Below, piece after piece: positions 40,679-49,744 of a stretch of DNA of 64,000 nt (positions are counted from its first letter, which is position 1; each line of letters begins with the position of its first letter). Source of the DNA: an uncultured Siphonobacter sp. (lineage in GTDB: Bacteria; Bacteroidota; Bacteroidia; Cytophagales; Spirosomataceae); the NCBI GenBank assembly GCA_913774715.1, contig CAJYHS010000049.1, forward strand, positions 62,001 to 126,000, written 5' to 3'. The notes under the pieces were generated by a model, which saw only the letters and a list, made by a program, of their open reading frames with translations, had not been told where the DNA came from and did no database searches. Made by a program: the position numbers and the translations under genes.

Positions 40679-42193
40679 TTATTTGACTTGAACAGTATCC
40701 AGGTTTAATACCCGGCTGGTCCAATCTCTTGATTTTTCCAGCAATTCAGCTTCTTTCGCGAGTGATTTTCCATAGGAAGGAATCATCACTTTCAGCTTAT
40801 TTTTCCAGGCCTCTGAATTAGATTTTTCGGCGAAACAACGCTTTAATAAATCCAGCATAATGGCCACGGAAGTAGAGGCTCCAGGAGAAGCTCCTAATAA
40901 AGCCGCAATCGACCCATCTGACGCACTCACTACTTCCGTACCGAACTCAAGAATACCCCCTTTTTTCGGATCTTTTTTAATAACCTGAACCCGTTGTCCG
41001 GCGATTTCCAGTTTCCAGTCTTCCAGCTGAGCCGTCGGCATGTATTCTTTTAATGCATCCAGACGGTCCTGTGGTGATTGACGTACCTGATCAATCAAAT
41101 ATTTAGTTAATGGAATATTCTGAATGCCTGCCGCCATCATCGGCCCAATGTTATTGAGCTTAATGGACTTAGGTAAATCCATGAATGAGCCATTTTTCAG
41201 GAATTTCGTCGTAAAACCGGCATAAGGTCCGAAAAGCAGAGCTTTTTTGCCGTCAATGATACGCGTATCCAAGTGAGGAACGGACATGGGAGGCGAGCCT
41301 ACAGATGCTTTACCGTATACTTTCGCCTGATGACGTTCGATGATGTCGGGGTTGGTACAAACCAGCCACTGACCACTTACGGGGAAACCACCAAAGCCTT
41401 TTCCTTCTTTAATGCCCGATTTTTCAAGAAGTGGTAAAGAACCGCCGCCTGCTCCAATGAAAATGAAAGGAGTAACCAGCTGGCGTTTTTTACCACTTTT
41501 CCGATTCTTTACTTCCAGTTTCCAGCGACCGTCTTTTTGACGATCAATGTCACGGACTTCGTGGTTCAAATGCAGATTAACCCCAGGCAGGGATTTCATA
41601 TGATCGAAAATCCGGCGGGTTAGTTCTCCGAAGTTCACGTCGGTACCGATGTTCATGCGGGTTGCCGCTACTTTTTCGGAAGGATCGCGACCTTCGGTAA
41701 TGAGCGGTGCCCATTCCTGAATTTGCTTGAGATCTTCGGAATATTCCATACCCTTGAACAAGTGGTTCTTGGTCAGGGCCGTGTGGCGTTTCTTCAGATA
41801 GTCAACGTTATCATTACCCCACACAAAACTCATGTGAGGGGTATCTACGATGAATTCTTCTGGATTCGAAATGATCTTATTTTCAACCAGATAAGCCCAG
41901 AATTCCCGTGAAAGCTCGAAAGATTCCGCGATTTTAATGGCTTTATTGATCTCAACCGATCCGTCGGCTTTCTGAGGAGTATAGTTTAATTCACAAAAGG
42001 CAGAGTGTCCCGTTCCCGCATTATTCCAGGCGTCTGAGCTTTCAGCCGTTACCACATCCAGTCGCTCGAAAATTTCGATGGTCAGATCCGGCTGTAATTC
42101 CTTGAGCATCATTCCCAGGGTAGCACTCATGATCCCGGCACCGATCAATACAACGTCAGGGTCTTCCTTTACAGATTTTTTACTGGTATTCAT
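40679..42193 (-). CDS. mqo: Malate:quinone oxidoreductase
   Basis: This membrane-associated FAD enzyme oxidises malate to oxaloacetate and reduces quinone, bypassing or complementing malate dehydrogenase in the TCA cycle. The 504-aa protein has FAD motif VVLIGAGIMSATLGMML (15-31), NNAGTGHSAFCELNYTP, and GAGGGSLPLLEKSGI; FGPYAGFTTKFLK and LLGASPGASTSVAIMLDLL near the C-terminus are family hallmarks. It is preceded by a candidate structured leader (42213-42340). Confidence 0.96.
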   Translation of the reverse strand: MNTSKKSVKEDPDVVLIGAGIMSATLGMMLKELQPDLTIEIFERLDVVTAESSDAWNNAGTGHSAFCELNYTPQKADGSVEINKAIKIAESFELSREFWAYLVENKIISNPEEFIVDTPHMSFVWGNDNVDYLKKRHTALTKNHLFKGMEYSEDLKQIQEWAPLITEGRDPSEKVAATRMNIGTDVNFGELTRRIFDHMKSLPGVNLHLNHEVRDIDRQKDGRWKLEVKNRKSGKKRQLVTPFIFIGAGGGSLPLLEKSGIKEGKGFGGFPVSGQWLVCTNPDIIERHQAKVYGKASVGSPPMSVPHLDTRIIDGKKALLFGPYAGFTTKFLKNGSFMDLPKSIKLNNIGPMMAAGIQNIPLTKYLIDQVRQSPQDRLDALKEYMPTAQLEDWKLEIAGQRVQVIKKDPKKGGILEFGTEVVSASDGSIAALLGASPGASTSVAIMLDLLKRCFAEKSNSEAWKNKLKVMIPSYGKSLAKEAELLEKSRDWTSRVLNLDTVQVK

Positions 42194-42212
42194 AAGGAAA
42201 AAGATTACTTAC

Positions 42213-42340
42213 AACGAATGAAGTGCCGGACCTGGGTTTAATTGGGAATTCCTTTTAAAACCCGACACAGACCAATCATCTGCGAGAGTCCGCCCGGAAG
42301 TATTACTCGTCAAATGCCGGGCCACCTTCTGCACTCAAAA
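42213..42340 (-). ncRNA. Candidate structured 5' leader RNA of mqo
   Basis: Read on the - strand (5' end at the higher coordinate): GAGT pairs with ACTC around an inner GCCCGG/CCGGGC stem (42322-42317 with 42297-42292); next is CAGA/TCTG (about 42283-42269); last is GTGTC-GGGTTT paired with AAACCC-(bulge)-GGCAC (42268-42258 with 42239-42223), enclosing GGAATTCC. One pair is G-U on the - strand but a C-A mismatch on the +, which favours a - strand RNA. It ends ~20 nt before the mqo ATG. No known riboswitch class is recognised. Confidence 0.45.
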
Positions 42341-42641
42341 CAGGTGTTCAAAAATAGTGGGTTATCGATAGAACTTTAAGCCTTTCGCCACAGGATGTTG
42401 GTATTTTATTATAGCTTCCCATAGAAAACAAACTCCAGAAAGTAATTCCTCAGTATAAGACTCTGTTTTCATGAAAAAATAAAACCCTTAGGAAAACTAC
42501 GGAATGAAGCTCCTGGTTTTCATCCGGTGAGGAAAAGCCAACATTAAGACGTTTATTCTTTTCAAAACACCCTAAGTATCACAATTTCAGGTAGTATAAA
42601 GTTCCGAATTTGTGGATACTTTTTACCTTGTTGGTTTACAT
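42341..42641. other. Intergenic stretch between mqo leader and lpdA terminator
   Basis: AT-rich, with stops in all frames over any length. The mqo promoter should lie here on the - strand, but I see no convincing TTTG/TAnnTTTG pair. Nothing else is recognised. Confidence 0.5.
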
Positions 42642-42682
42642 AAAAACTCCCTTCCAGAAGAGCTCTGAAAGGGAGTTTTTTT
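42642..42682 (-). terminator. Terminator of lpdA
   Basis: AAAAACTCCCTT-C-CAGA pairs with TCTG-A-AAGGGAGTTTTT (42665-42680); T-runs on both strands. Confidence 0.85.
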
Positions 42683-42702
42683 AGGATCAGCAAAAAAGAA
42701 TT

Positions 42703-44106
42703 TTATAAGTCGATTGCTTCGCCGTAGGCAGCTTCCGTAGCACCTTTCACGGCCTCAGACATGGTAGGGTGAGGGTGAACGGTACGCAGGATTTCGTGAG
42801 CTGTCGTTTCCAGTTTACGGGCCGCTACTACTTCAGCGATCATTTCCGTTACGTTGAAACCGATCATGTGAGCTCCTAACCACTCGCCGTATTTTGCGTC
42901 GTAAATTACTTTCACGAAACCATCACGAGCTCCGGCTGCCGTAGCTTTACCAGAAGCAGCGAAGGGGAATTTACCCACTTTCACGTCATAACCCATTTCT
43001 TTCGCTTTCTTCTCGGTCAGACCTACAGAAGCGATTTCAGGTGAGCAATACGTACAGCCAGGAATGTTACCGTAATCCAGAGCTTCGGTATGGTGCCCAG
43101 CGATATGCTCGGCACAGATAATACCTTCAGCCGTAGCTACGTGAGCCAAAGCCTGACCAGGTACGCAATCACCAATAGCGAAGAAACCGGGAACGTTGGT
43201 TTCATACCACTGGTTAACCACGATCTTACCGCGATCCGTAGCGATGCCTACGTCTTCCAGACCAATGTTTTCAATGTTGGCAACCACACCTGCTGCTGAC
43301 AGTACTACGTCTACGTCAAAGCTTTTTTCTCCATCTGGAGTTTTTACTTTCACTTTGCAGCCTTCACCACTCGTATCTACTGATTCAACAGAAGAGTTAG
43401 TGAAAATATCGATGCCTAATTTTTTGTATTGTTTCGCCAGTTCTTTCGAAACGTCTTCGTCTTCAACAGGAACTACGTTCGGCATGAACTCAATGATGGT
43501 TACTTTCGTACCCATGCTGGCGTATACATAAGCAAACTCAACGCCGATAGCACCTGAACCAATCACTAACAATGACTTAGGTTGCTTTTCGAGCGACATG
43601 GCTTTGCGGTATTCAATTACCTTTTCGCCGTCAATTTTGATATTGGACAATTCGCGAGCCCGGCCACCCGTAGCGATTACTACACCTTTGGTTGCCGTAT
43701 AATCCGTTTTTGCTCCGTCAGCTGCGGTTACTTCAACGGTTTTGTTCGCTTTTACTTTACCGTAACCCATGATGACGTCGATTTTATTCTTCTTCATCAG
43801 GAACGCTACGCCTTTGCTCATGGAGGTAGCTACCCCGCGGGAACGGCCAATAACGGCACTGAAATCAGCGTTGTAAGCACCATCCTGGATAGTAATACCG
43901 TAATCCTTAGCGTGTTTGATATATTCAAAAACCTGAGCTGATTTTAAAAGGGCTTTCGTCGGAATACATCCCCAGTTGAGGCAGATACCTCCGAGGCTTT
44001 CTTTCTCGACAATTGCGACTTTCATGCCCAGCTGGGAAGCACGTATGGCAGTAGGATAACCACCGGGGCCGCTTCCTACTACGATCAAATCATACTGTTG
44101 AGCCAT
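42703..44106 (-). CDS. lpdA: Dihydrolipoyl dehydrogenase (E3)
   Basis: FAD/NAD flavoprotein that reoxidises lipoamide in the pyruvate and 2-oxoglutarate dehydrogenase complexes and the glycine cleavage system. 467 aa: FAD site GSGPGGYPTA at 11-20, redox disulfide C42-LNWG-C47 (GGICLNWGCIPTKALL), NAD site VIGSGAIGVEFAYVYASMG, and C-terminal HPHPTMSEAVKGA with the catalytic His-Glu pair. The E1/E2 genes are not adjacent. Confidence 0.96.
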   Translation of the reverse strand: MAQQYDLIVVGSGPGGYPTAIRASQLGMKVAIVEKESLGGICLNWGCIPTKALLKSAQVFEYIKHAKDYGITIQDGAYNADFSAVIGRSRGVATSMSKGVAFLMKKNKIDVIMGYGKVKANKTVEVTAADGAKTDYTATKGVVIATGGRARELSNIKIDGEKVIEYRKAMSLEKQPKSLLVIGSGAIGVEFAYVYASMGTKVTIIEFMPNVVPVEDEDVSKELAKQYKKLGIDIFTNSSVESVDTSGEGCKVKVKTPDGEKSFDVDVVLSAAGVVANIENIGLEDVGIATDRGKIVVNQWYETNVPGFFAIGDCVPGQALAHVATAEGIICAEHIAGHHTEALDYGNIPGCTYCSPEIASVGLTEKKAKEMGYDVKVGKFPFAASGKATAAGARDGFVKVIYDAKYGEWLGAHMIGFNVTEMIAEVVAARKLETTAHEILRTVHPHPTMSEAVKGATEAAYGEAIDL

Positions 44107-44429
44107 TGTTGCGAAATCTTTTTAAATGGTTTGGGCCGAAGCCACACAAAAATAGAAGAAAACCCGCTGGAAAGAGAACTTCCGGTTTGAAGTTTCCGAT
44201 TAGAGGTGGGTTATGTTTATTAAATAGAGTCGATTCCCATTGGATTAACCCTATTTAATTCACAGAAAGTCAACAAGTAAGAACTATAAAAAGGTTTCCT
44301 CCAAAAGAGCTGGTTTTGCTTTTTTGCGGGAAGTATTGGGTGGCTGCTTTTTGAAGAATCCAGAAAGGTCGGTAGTACTGAAAAAAAGCCTGGAGATAAA
44401 CTCTCCAGATTTACCAGTATAAATAACTA
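44107..44429. other. Intergenic region with lpdA promoter
   Basis: The - strand TATTTTTG (complement of 44147-44154) fits the -7 consensus ~40 bp before lpdA. A hairpin (CTGGAGA...TCTCCAG, about 44390-44408) near the right end may terminate the sprF-like gene. No coding sequence is seen in these 323 bp. Confidence 0.5.
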
Positions 44430-45464
44430 CTAAAATTTCGGACAGGCCAATTCCCTTTTGCGTTTACGAGGGAAAGGTTTGGGGTCAAACAAAGCTTCGA
44501 GGGTATAGGAAATGGATAACTCATGAGCCCCACCCGAAGCCATGCTCAAAGTCGAAATGGTAGCGTCGTAGCTGTAGCCAATGGAGAAATTATCCTGACG
44601 GTAACCGACCAGAAAAACCAGAGCGTCATGGTTATTCAGACCACGATCGTATTGCTTGATGGGAATGCCCCGATACCAGATACCAAGCGTCAGCGGATCG
44701 TAGGTCATGTAAAGTCCTAAATCCAGCTGATCGAATTTTCCCTGTTTTTTGTAAAGAATAGCGGGCGAAAGACTCCGCTCACGACCCATGTCGGCTCCCA
44801 GCCCATTACCTAACTCCCAACCCATCAGTGGAATTTTAAAGCCTCCCTGCAGACTGATTTTCATGGGCAAGCGTTCTGGATTAGCCGAAAAAGACTGATC
44901 GGGCCGGTTTAGGTGGTGTACGGAAATACCGCCCCAAAACCGATCTGAATAGGCTAATAAACCACCCGAAAAATCAAGGTAATTGATTCTTGGACCGGCA
45001 TCCACAACCGGATCGTTGTAAATCGGGGTAACGCTTCCGGGGCCCGTGACGTCGTAGTTAAAGACCAGGTTATAATAATTGACGCTCCGATTGACATACG
45101 ATGCCTGAATCCCCGCTCGTAACCGAACTTCTTCACTTAATCGGGCCTGGTAGGAATATTGTAGACCCACATCGAGCGTTCGAAGGTTACTAAACTGAGC
45201 GTCGTTCATAACCATAAAACCAAGGCCCGAGTTAATTTTATCGATGTACGTATCAACGCTGGCGATAGTTGTGACGTAATTAGCATTAAGAGCCGGCCAC
45301 TGGTTGCGGTAGTTAATCGTAGCTCTGGTTGCCAGAGCCGAGCCCGCAAAGGCTGGATTCAGGTAAAGAGGGGCGGCATAAAACTGCGAAAGCTGCGGAT
45401 CCTGAGCCTTCAGGTCAAGACCGACTAACAACAAGGCAGTAAGAATAAATAAATGTTTTATCAT
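44430..45464 (-). CDS. PorP/SprF-family type IX secretion membrane protein
   Basis: 344 aa from ATG 45464, with signal peptide MIKHLFILTALLLVGLDLKAQ. DPQLSQFYAAPLYLNPAFAGS is the conserved opening of PorP/SprF proteins, followed by barrel strands and the family end FSIGYSYDATISTLSMASGGAHELSISYTL. SprF-type outer-membrane proteins are needed for secretion or surface attachment of large cargo carrying a type B C-terminal signal. The divergent 45834 gene encodes exactly such a cargo, so the two probably form a dedicated pair. Confidence 0.92.
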   Translation of the reverse strand: MIKHLFILTALLLVGLDLKAQDPQLSQFYAAPLYLNPAFAGSALATRATINYRNQWPALNANYVTTIASVDTYIDKINSGLGFMVMNDAQFSNLRTLDVGLQYSYQARLSEEVRLRAGIQASYVNRSVNYYNLVFNYDVTGPGSVTPIYNDPVVDAGPRINYLDFSGGLLAYSDRFWGGISVHHLNRPDQSFSANPERLPMKISLQGGFKIPLMGWELGNGLGADMGRERSLSPAILYKKQGKFDQLDLGLYMTYDPLTLGIWYRGIPIKQYDRGLNNHDALVFLVGYRQDNFSIGYSYDATISTLSMASGGAHELSISYTLEALFDPKPFPRKRKRELACPKF

Positions 45465-45833
45465 GGCAAACAACCGGAAATCGGAGACGGGAGCTTAGGG
45501 ATTTATTCCGTGAATCCGATTATGCATAACATTCTGGTGAACGCATTTTTTTGAAATATATTCGTTCCACTGAGGTTTTTGCAAAAGTTCGGCAAGTTGC
45601 ACAAACCTTAACAAAATTTGTAGCCCAAGTTTCCGTTAATTTTCAGGAAATTGATCTTGCCAGCCCATCGGCATTCGAACTCCCAGGGTTTGAACAGTGT
45701 CTTATGGACTGGAATACTGCTAGTAACATTGAATAATTCAACGTACTTGTCAGGAGATTGTTCTCTGAATCCTGTCCAAGAGAGACTATTTCCGACCTAC
45801 GTCGTCTAAAACGTACAAAAAGGTTCATCGGGT
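45465..45833. other. Divergent promoter region of the SprF-like and T9SS-cargo genes
   Basis: 369 bp without a believable gene; a 61-codon + strand ORF lacks an ATG and resembles nothing. On the - strand a TTTG...AACTTTTG pair (about 45579-45614) is a weak promoter candidate for the SprF-like gene. No consensus promoter is seen for the + strand gene. Confidence 0.45.
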
Positions 45834-48737
45834 ATGATTCGAAAGATATATTTTACTTTACTTTTCTGGATGACCTGTTGGTGCATCGCTGAAGCCCAGA
45901 CGATCAAGGTGACGGGGCGTAAATGCGAACCCGAACAGGGCTGTAACGGAGACTCTACCCGTTTCGAGGTATTGGGTATCGCCGCATCCAGTTGGAACTG
46001 GACGTTTGAAGATCCTAATTCCCCCGATCCACAAGCTAACCGATCCACTCTGGCAAAACCTGCCCATCTATACCTGCAACCGGGCTCCTATAACGTTAGG
46101 GTTAATGGAAATCTAACCAATGGGCAGCCTTACTCAAAAGACACCACCATCCGGATTTCTGCTTTACCCCCTGCTTTTGAATTCTTCCAGGGAAAAGAGG
46201 ATACGACGATTTGTAAAGATAACCCGCTGGTACTGGACCCTTACGATTCCCGGTTTTTTCAGGGTACGCCACCCGCAGAAGGAACGGTTAAGTACCTCTG
46301 GTATCCCACAGGAGATACAACCCGAACGATTAGCGTAACTGAAAAGGGTTGTTACTCCGTTGAAGTGATGAATGCCGATAGCTGTACGGTTACCGATCGG
46401 ATTAATGTTAAAATTTGCGGCGAGTCCGACCAGCAGGCTTCAAAATGGTATTTCGGTTCCAATGCCGGGATCAATTTCGAAGGTGGGCAACCCACTGCCA
46501 TCACGGATGGAAAGATCAATACCCCGGAAGGAACGTCTTCTATTTCAAACCGAAAAGGGGACTTGCTCTTTTATACGGACGGTCGAACGATCTACGATGC
46601 CGATGGGAATCCCATGACTTCCCGTGATCCGTCGGATACGACTAGCCTGAATGGTAGTCCAGGGTCAACGCAGGCAGCTCTGATTGTGCCTCAACCTAGT
46701 TGCCGAGGGTGTGAAACGATTTATTATGTATTTACGACCCGTGACGTAAATGATTCGATCCGATGTCTGGAATACACTCGGGTTGACATGCGAGGGAATG
46801 GTGGAAAAGGAATCATCCTGGATAAAAATAATCCAACGGGAGAATGTAACGTCAGTGAGCGGTTAACGTCCATTCAAAACCCGGCGGACTCTTCGTACTG
46901 GGTATTAAGTCACGAAAATGGAACGAGTAAATTTATCTTGAAACGATTGACCAAAAGTGGGTTAGAAGATGCTAACTCGCCTGAAATAGGCCTTCCTCAT
47001 ACCACTAAATATCAGGGAGAAGGGCAAATTAAGTTTGCTACTTCGGGAGGAAAAATGGGCGTGGTAATTCCCGGCCCGGATCGAAACTACGTGGAGATTT
47101 ATAACTTCAATGATTCCACTGGAGCCATTACTCCTCCCCCGATTACCCTGGATCTAGGCCCTGCCCCACCCTCCGCGTATGGACTGGAATTTTCCCCGGA
47201 TGGCGAAAAAGTCTACGTCACCCTGCGAGGGAATGACAGTACGGAATCGGTTCTGTATCAGTATGATATTAGCGGGACGGACTCTACGGTTATTGCTTCT
47301 ACAAGGATTGAAGTGGCCCGTTCGGAAAAAGAGTTTGGAGCCCTTCAGTACGCTCCTGACGGCAAAATTTACATGGCTATTAAGGATAGTGAATACTTGG
47401 GCGTTATTACACCTTCCAGCGGCGATTCAACGGAAGTAGATTTTCAATTGGATGGTTTTTATCTGGCAGGAAAACTGAGTCAGCTGGGTTTACCGAACTT
47501 CGTTCAAAGTATTATTGAACCTCCTTCGGGACCGGGTATTAGTGCCGAAGACGTATGTTTCGGAGAAGCCATGGAGTTGTCTACCGGGCCTATTTGTGAC
47601 CCCCTGGAGGATAAATATGAATGGGACTTTGGAGATGGGTCAGCGAAAGGTACAAAACAGTCTGAGTCGCACTTATACGCGGCTCCCGGAACGTACACGG
47701 TTACCCTAAGGCAGTATAACGCCTGTAAGGATACTACCATGACTCAACAGGTAACCGTCAATCCTCAGCCCATTGCCAACTTAGGTCCGGATTTGAACGT
47801 GTGTGCCCGAAACGTGAGGCTGGATAGTAAAAACCCTTATCCCAATAGCCAGTATCTCTGGTTTAAAGATGGCCGGGCCCTAGCCGTAGACAGTACCGCT
47901 TCAAGCATTCAGGTCGATTCTTCAGGACGTTACGTGGTTGGAGTATTAATTGGGGATTGTTATGCACTGGATACCATCAATGTAACCTTGGAGCGACCGC
48001 CCTTATACAATTTAGGGCCCGATCAGAAGCTTTGTACGAATGATACATTGCAGCTAGATGCCTTGGCGGGAGGAACGTCTTATGCCTGGAACACGGGACA
48101 GACTACGCAGGTAATTGATGTTACTCAGGCAGGTAATTACTCAGTCGTCGTAATGATCCCACGTGCTAATGGAAGTACATGTGAAGTAACCGATACCGTG
48201 CGGGTGGATGTATTACCCTTACCCAACGTCGCTGTGCAGCCCCAAGCTTCTCTTTGTCAGCCGAATAATCAGGCCATCACGATTAGTGCCGGGACTGCTA
48301 ATGCTATGAATTACCAGTATCGATGGCTACCGGGGAACGAAACTACACGAACGATTACAGTGAATCGGATTGGGATCTATACTGTCGAAATCAGTACCAG
48401 TGAAGGGTGTACGGAAGCTCATAATGTTGAAATTATTGACTTGTGTCAGCCGCAAATCCTTGTTCCTGACGCTTTTTCACCGAATGGTGACGGTCAAAAC
48501 GATCAATTAGAGGTCATTACCAACCATATCTCCGATCAGGATTATGAATTTCGGGTGTATGACCGATGGGGAGAATTGATTTTCCGTACTACGAATCGTA
48601 ATGAGATGTGGGACGGTACCTATAAGGGCCGCACCTTCCCTCCGCAGACCTATGCCTGGGCTGTTCAATACCGGAGCACCTATTTTCCGGAACGCGGTGT
48701 CGAGACTAAACGTGGAGCGGTGTTAATCGCCAAATAA
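45834..48737 (+). CDS. Large T9SS cargo protein with PKD domains and gliding-motility-type C-terminal domain
   Basis: 967 aa with signal peptide MIRKIYFTLLFWMTCWCIAEAQ. A PKD-like N-terminal part (SRFEVLGIAASSWNWTFEDPNS) is followed by a WD40/propeller-like middle (residues ~200-550: WYFGSNAGINFEGGQP, GLEFSPDGEKVYVTLRG, LQYAPDGKIYMAI), a classical PKD domain (YEWDFGDGSAKGT), Ig-like repeats each with a LGPDxxLC motif, and the type B sorting domain from ~880 (VPDAFSPNGDGQNDQLEV ... MWDGTYKGR). Exported through the type IX system and probably surface-attached. Confidence 0.93.
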   Translation: MIRKIYFTLLFWMTCWCIAEAQTIKVTGRKCEPEQGCNGDSTRFEVLGIAASSWNWTFEDPNSPDPQANRSTLAKPAHLYLQPGSYNVRVNGNLTNGQPYSKDTTIRISALPPAFEFFQGKEDTTICKDNPLVLDPYDSRFFQGTPPAEGTVKYLWYPTGDTTRTISVTEKGCYSVEVMNADSCTVTDRINVKICGESDQQASKWYFGSNAGINFEGGQPTAITDGKINTPEGTSSISNRKGDLLFYTDGRTIYDADGNPMTSRDPSDTTSLNGSPGSTQAALIVPQPSCRGCETIYYVFTTRDVNDSIRCLEYTRVDMRGNGGKGIILDKNNPTGECNVSERLTSIQNPADSSYWVLSHENGTSKFILKRLTKSGLEDANSPEIGLPHTTKYQGEGQIKFATSGGKMGVVIPGPDRNYVEIYNFNDSTGAITPPPITLDLGPAPPSAYGLEFSPDGEKVYVTLRGNDSTESVLYQYDISGTDSTVIASTRIEVARSEKEFGALQYAPDGKIYMAIKDSEYLGVITPSSGDSTEVDFQLDGFYLAGKLSQLGLPNFVQSIIEPPSGPGISAEDVCFGEAMELSTGPICDPLEDKYEWDFGDGSAKGTKQSESHLYAAPGTYTVTLRQYNACKDTTMTQQVTVNPQPIANLGPDLNVCARNVRLDSKNPYPNSQYLWFKDGRALAVDSTASSIQVDSSGRYVVGVLIGDCYALDTINVTLERPPLYNLGPDQKLCTNDTLQLDALAGGTSYAWNTGQTTQVIDVTQAGNYSVVVMIPRANGSTCEVTDTVRVDVLPLPNVAVQPQASLCQPNNQAITISAGTANAMNYQYRWLPGNETTRTITVNRIGIYTVEISTSEGCTEAHNVEIIDLCQPQILVPDAFSPNGDGQNDQLEVITNHISDQDYEFRVYDRWGELIFRTTNRNEMWDGTYKGRTFPPQTYAWAVQYRSTYFPERGVETKRGAVLIAK

Positions 48738-48745
48738 TACTTTCA

Positions 48746-48780
48746 AAAGCTGCTGGTCTTCAGGCCAGCAGCTTTATTTT
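48746..48780 (+). terminator. Terminator of the T9SS-cargo gene
   Basis: AAAGCTGCTGG / CCAGCAGCTTT with a T-rich tail. Confidence 0.9.
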
Positions 48781-48804
48781 TAACGCTCTATTAACCTTAA
48801 ATCT

Positions 48805-49614
48805 ATGATTCGACCATTTTTGATGCTCGGCTGCGTCTGGGCTTGCCTTTCCTTTCATCCACCTAAAAAATATACACTTGTCTGGGCCGACGAATTTAAT
48901 ACCAATGGCGAGCCAGATCCGAAAAACTGGACTTTTGAAAAAGGCTTCGTTCGGAATGGAGAATTACAATGGTATCAGGCGGACAATGCTCACTGTGCTA
49001 ATGGGTTACTCATCATAGAAGCCCGTAAGGAGTCCCGACCCAATCCGCTTTACGATAAAGGCAGTATGGACTGGCGGAAAAGTCGAAAAACGATCGAGTA
49101 TACCTCATCGAGTTTGTTGACCAGGGGATTGCACGAATGGAAATACGGTCGCTTTGAGATGCGGGCCAAACTCGACACTCAGCCCGGCATGTGGCCCGCT
49201 TTCTGGACGCTGGGAGTTAAAGGTCAATGGCCTTCGAACGGCGAAATTGATATCATGGAATATTACCAGAACATGATTCTGGCCAATACCGCCTGGGGTA
49301 CGGATCAGGCGTATAAAGCAAAATGGAATACGGTAAAAACGCCCTTATCGACGTTCAATGACCCGAAATGGGCTGAGAAATTTCACGTCTGGCGAATGGA
49401 TTGGGATGAAAAAGAAATTCGGCTTTACGTAGATGATCAGTTACTGCATACAACGGAATTAAGTAAAACGCTGAATGCGGACGGCTCAAATCCTTTTCAG
49501 CAACCGCATTACCTACTGGTTAACCTGGCTCTGGGTGGCGATAATGGCGGCGATCCCAGTGGCAGTACCTTTCCCGCTCGTTATGAGATTGATTATGTGC
49601 GGGTCTATCAGTAA
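48805..49614 (+). CDS. Exported glycoside hydrolase family 16 (beta-glucanase type)
   Basis: 269 aa with an N-terminal export signal (MIRPFLMLGCVWACLSF). The retaining active site GEIDIMEYY at 146-154 supplies the nucleophile E147, the assisting D149 and the acid/base E152. WADEFNTNGEPDPKNWTFEKG and RFEMRAKLDTQPGMWPAFWTLG are conserved lectin-like jelly-roll strands. Closest in style to laminarinase/licheninase enzymes. Cleavage of beta-1,3- or mixed-linkage glucans is likely; exact specificity is not readable. Confidence 0.92.
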   Translation: MIRPFLMLGCVWACLSFHPPKKYTLVWADEFNTNGEPDPKNWTFEKGFVRNGELQWYQADNAHCANGLLIIEARKESRPNPLYDKGSMDWRKSRKTIEYTSSSLLTRGLHEWKYGRFEMRAKLDTQPGMWPAFWTLGVKGQWPSNGEIDIMEYYQNMILANTAWGTDQAYKAKWNTVKTPLSTFNDPKWAEKFHVWRMDWDEKEIRLYVDDQLLHTTELSKTLNADGSNPFQQPHYLLVNLALGGDNGGDPSGSTFPARYEIDYVRVYQ

Positions 49615-49637
49615 TAGAGTAGGAAATAGATTATAAA

Positions 49638-49692
49638 AAAAGCCAGAAGGTCTTGAGAAGTCAATTTTTGATTCCTCATCCTTCTGGCTTTT
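49638..49692. terminator. Bidirectional terminator
   Basis: AAAAGCCAGAAGG (49638-49650) and CCTTCTGGCTTTT (49680-49692), a perfect 13-bp stem between convergent genes. Confidence 0.88.
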
Positions 49693-49744
49693 ATCATTTA
49701 ATGTTTCTGGCTTTAATAATCAAAAATCTGGGCAGCTTAGGTTA

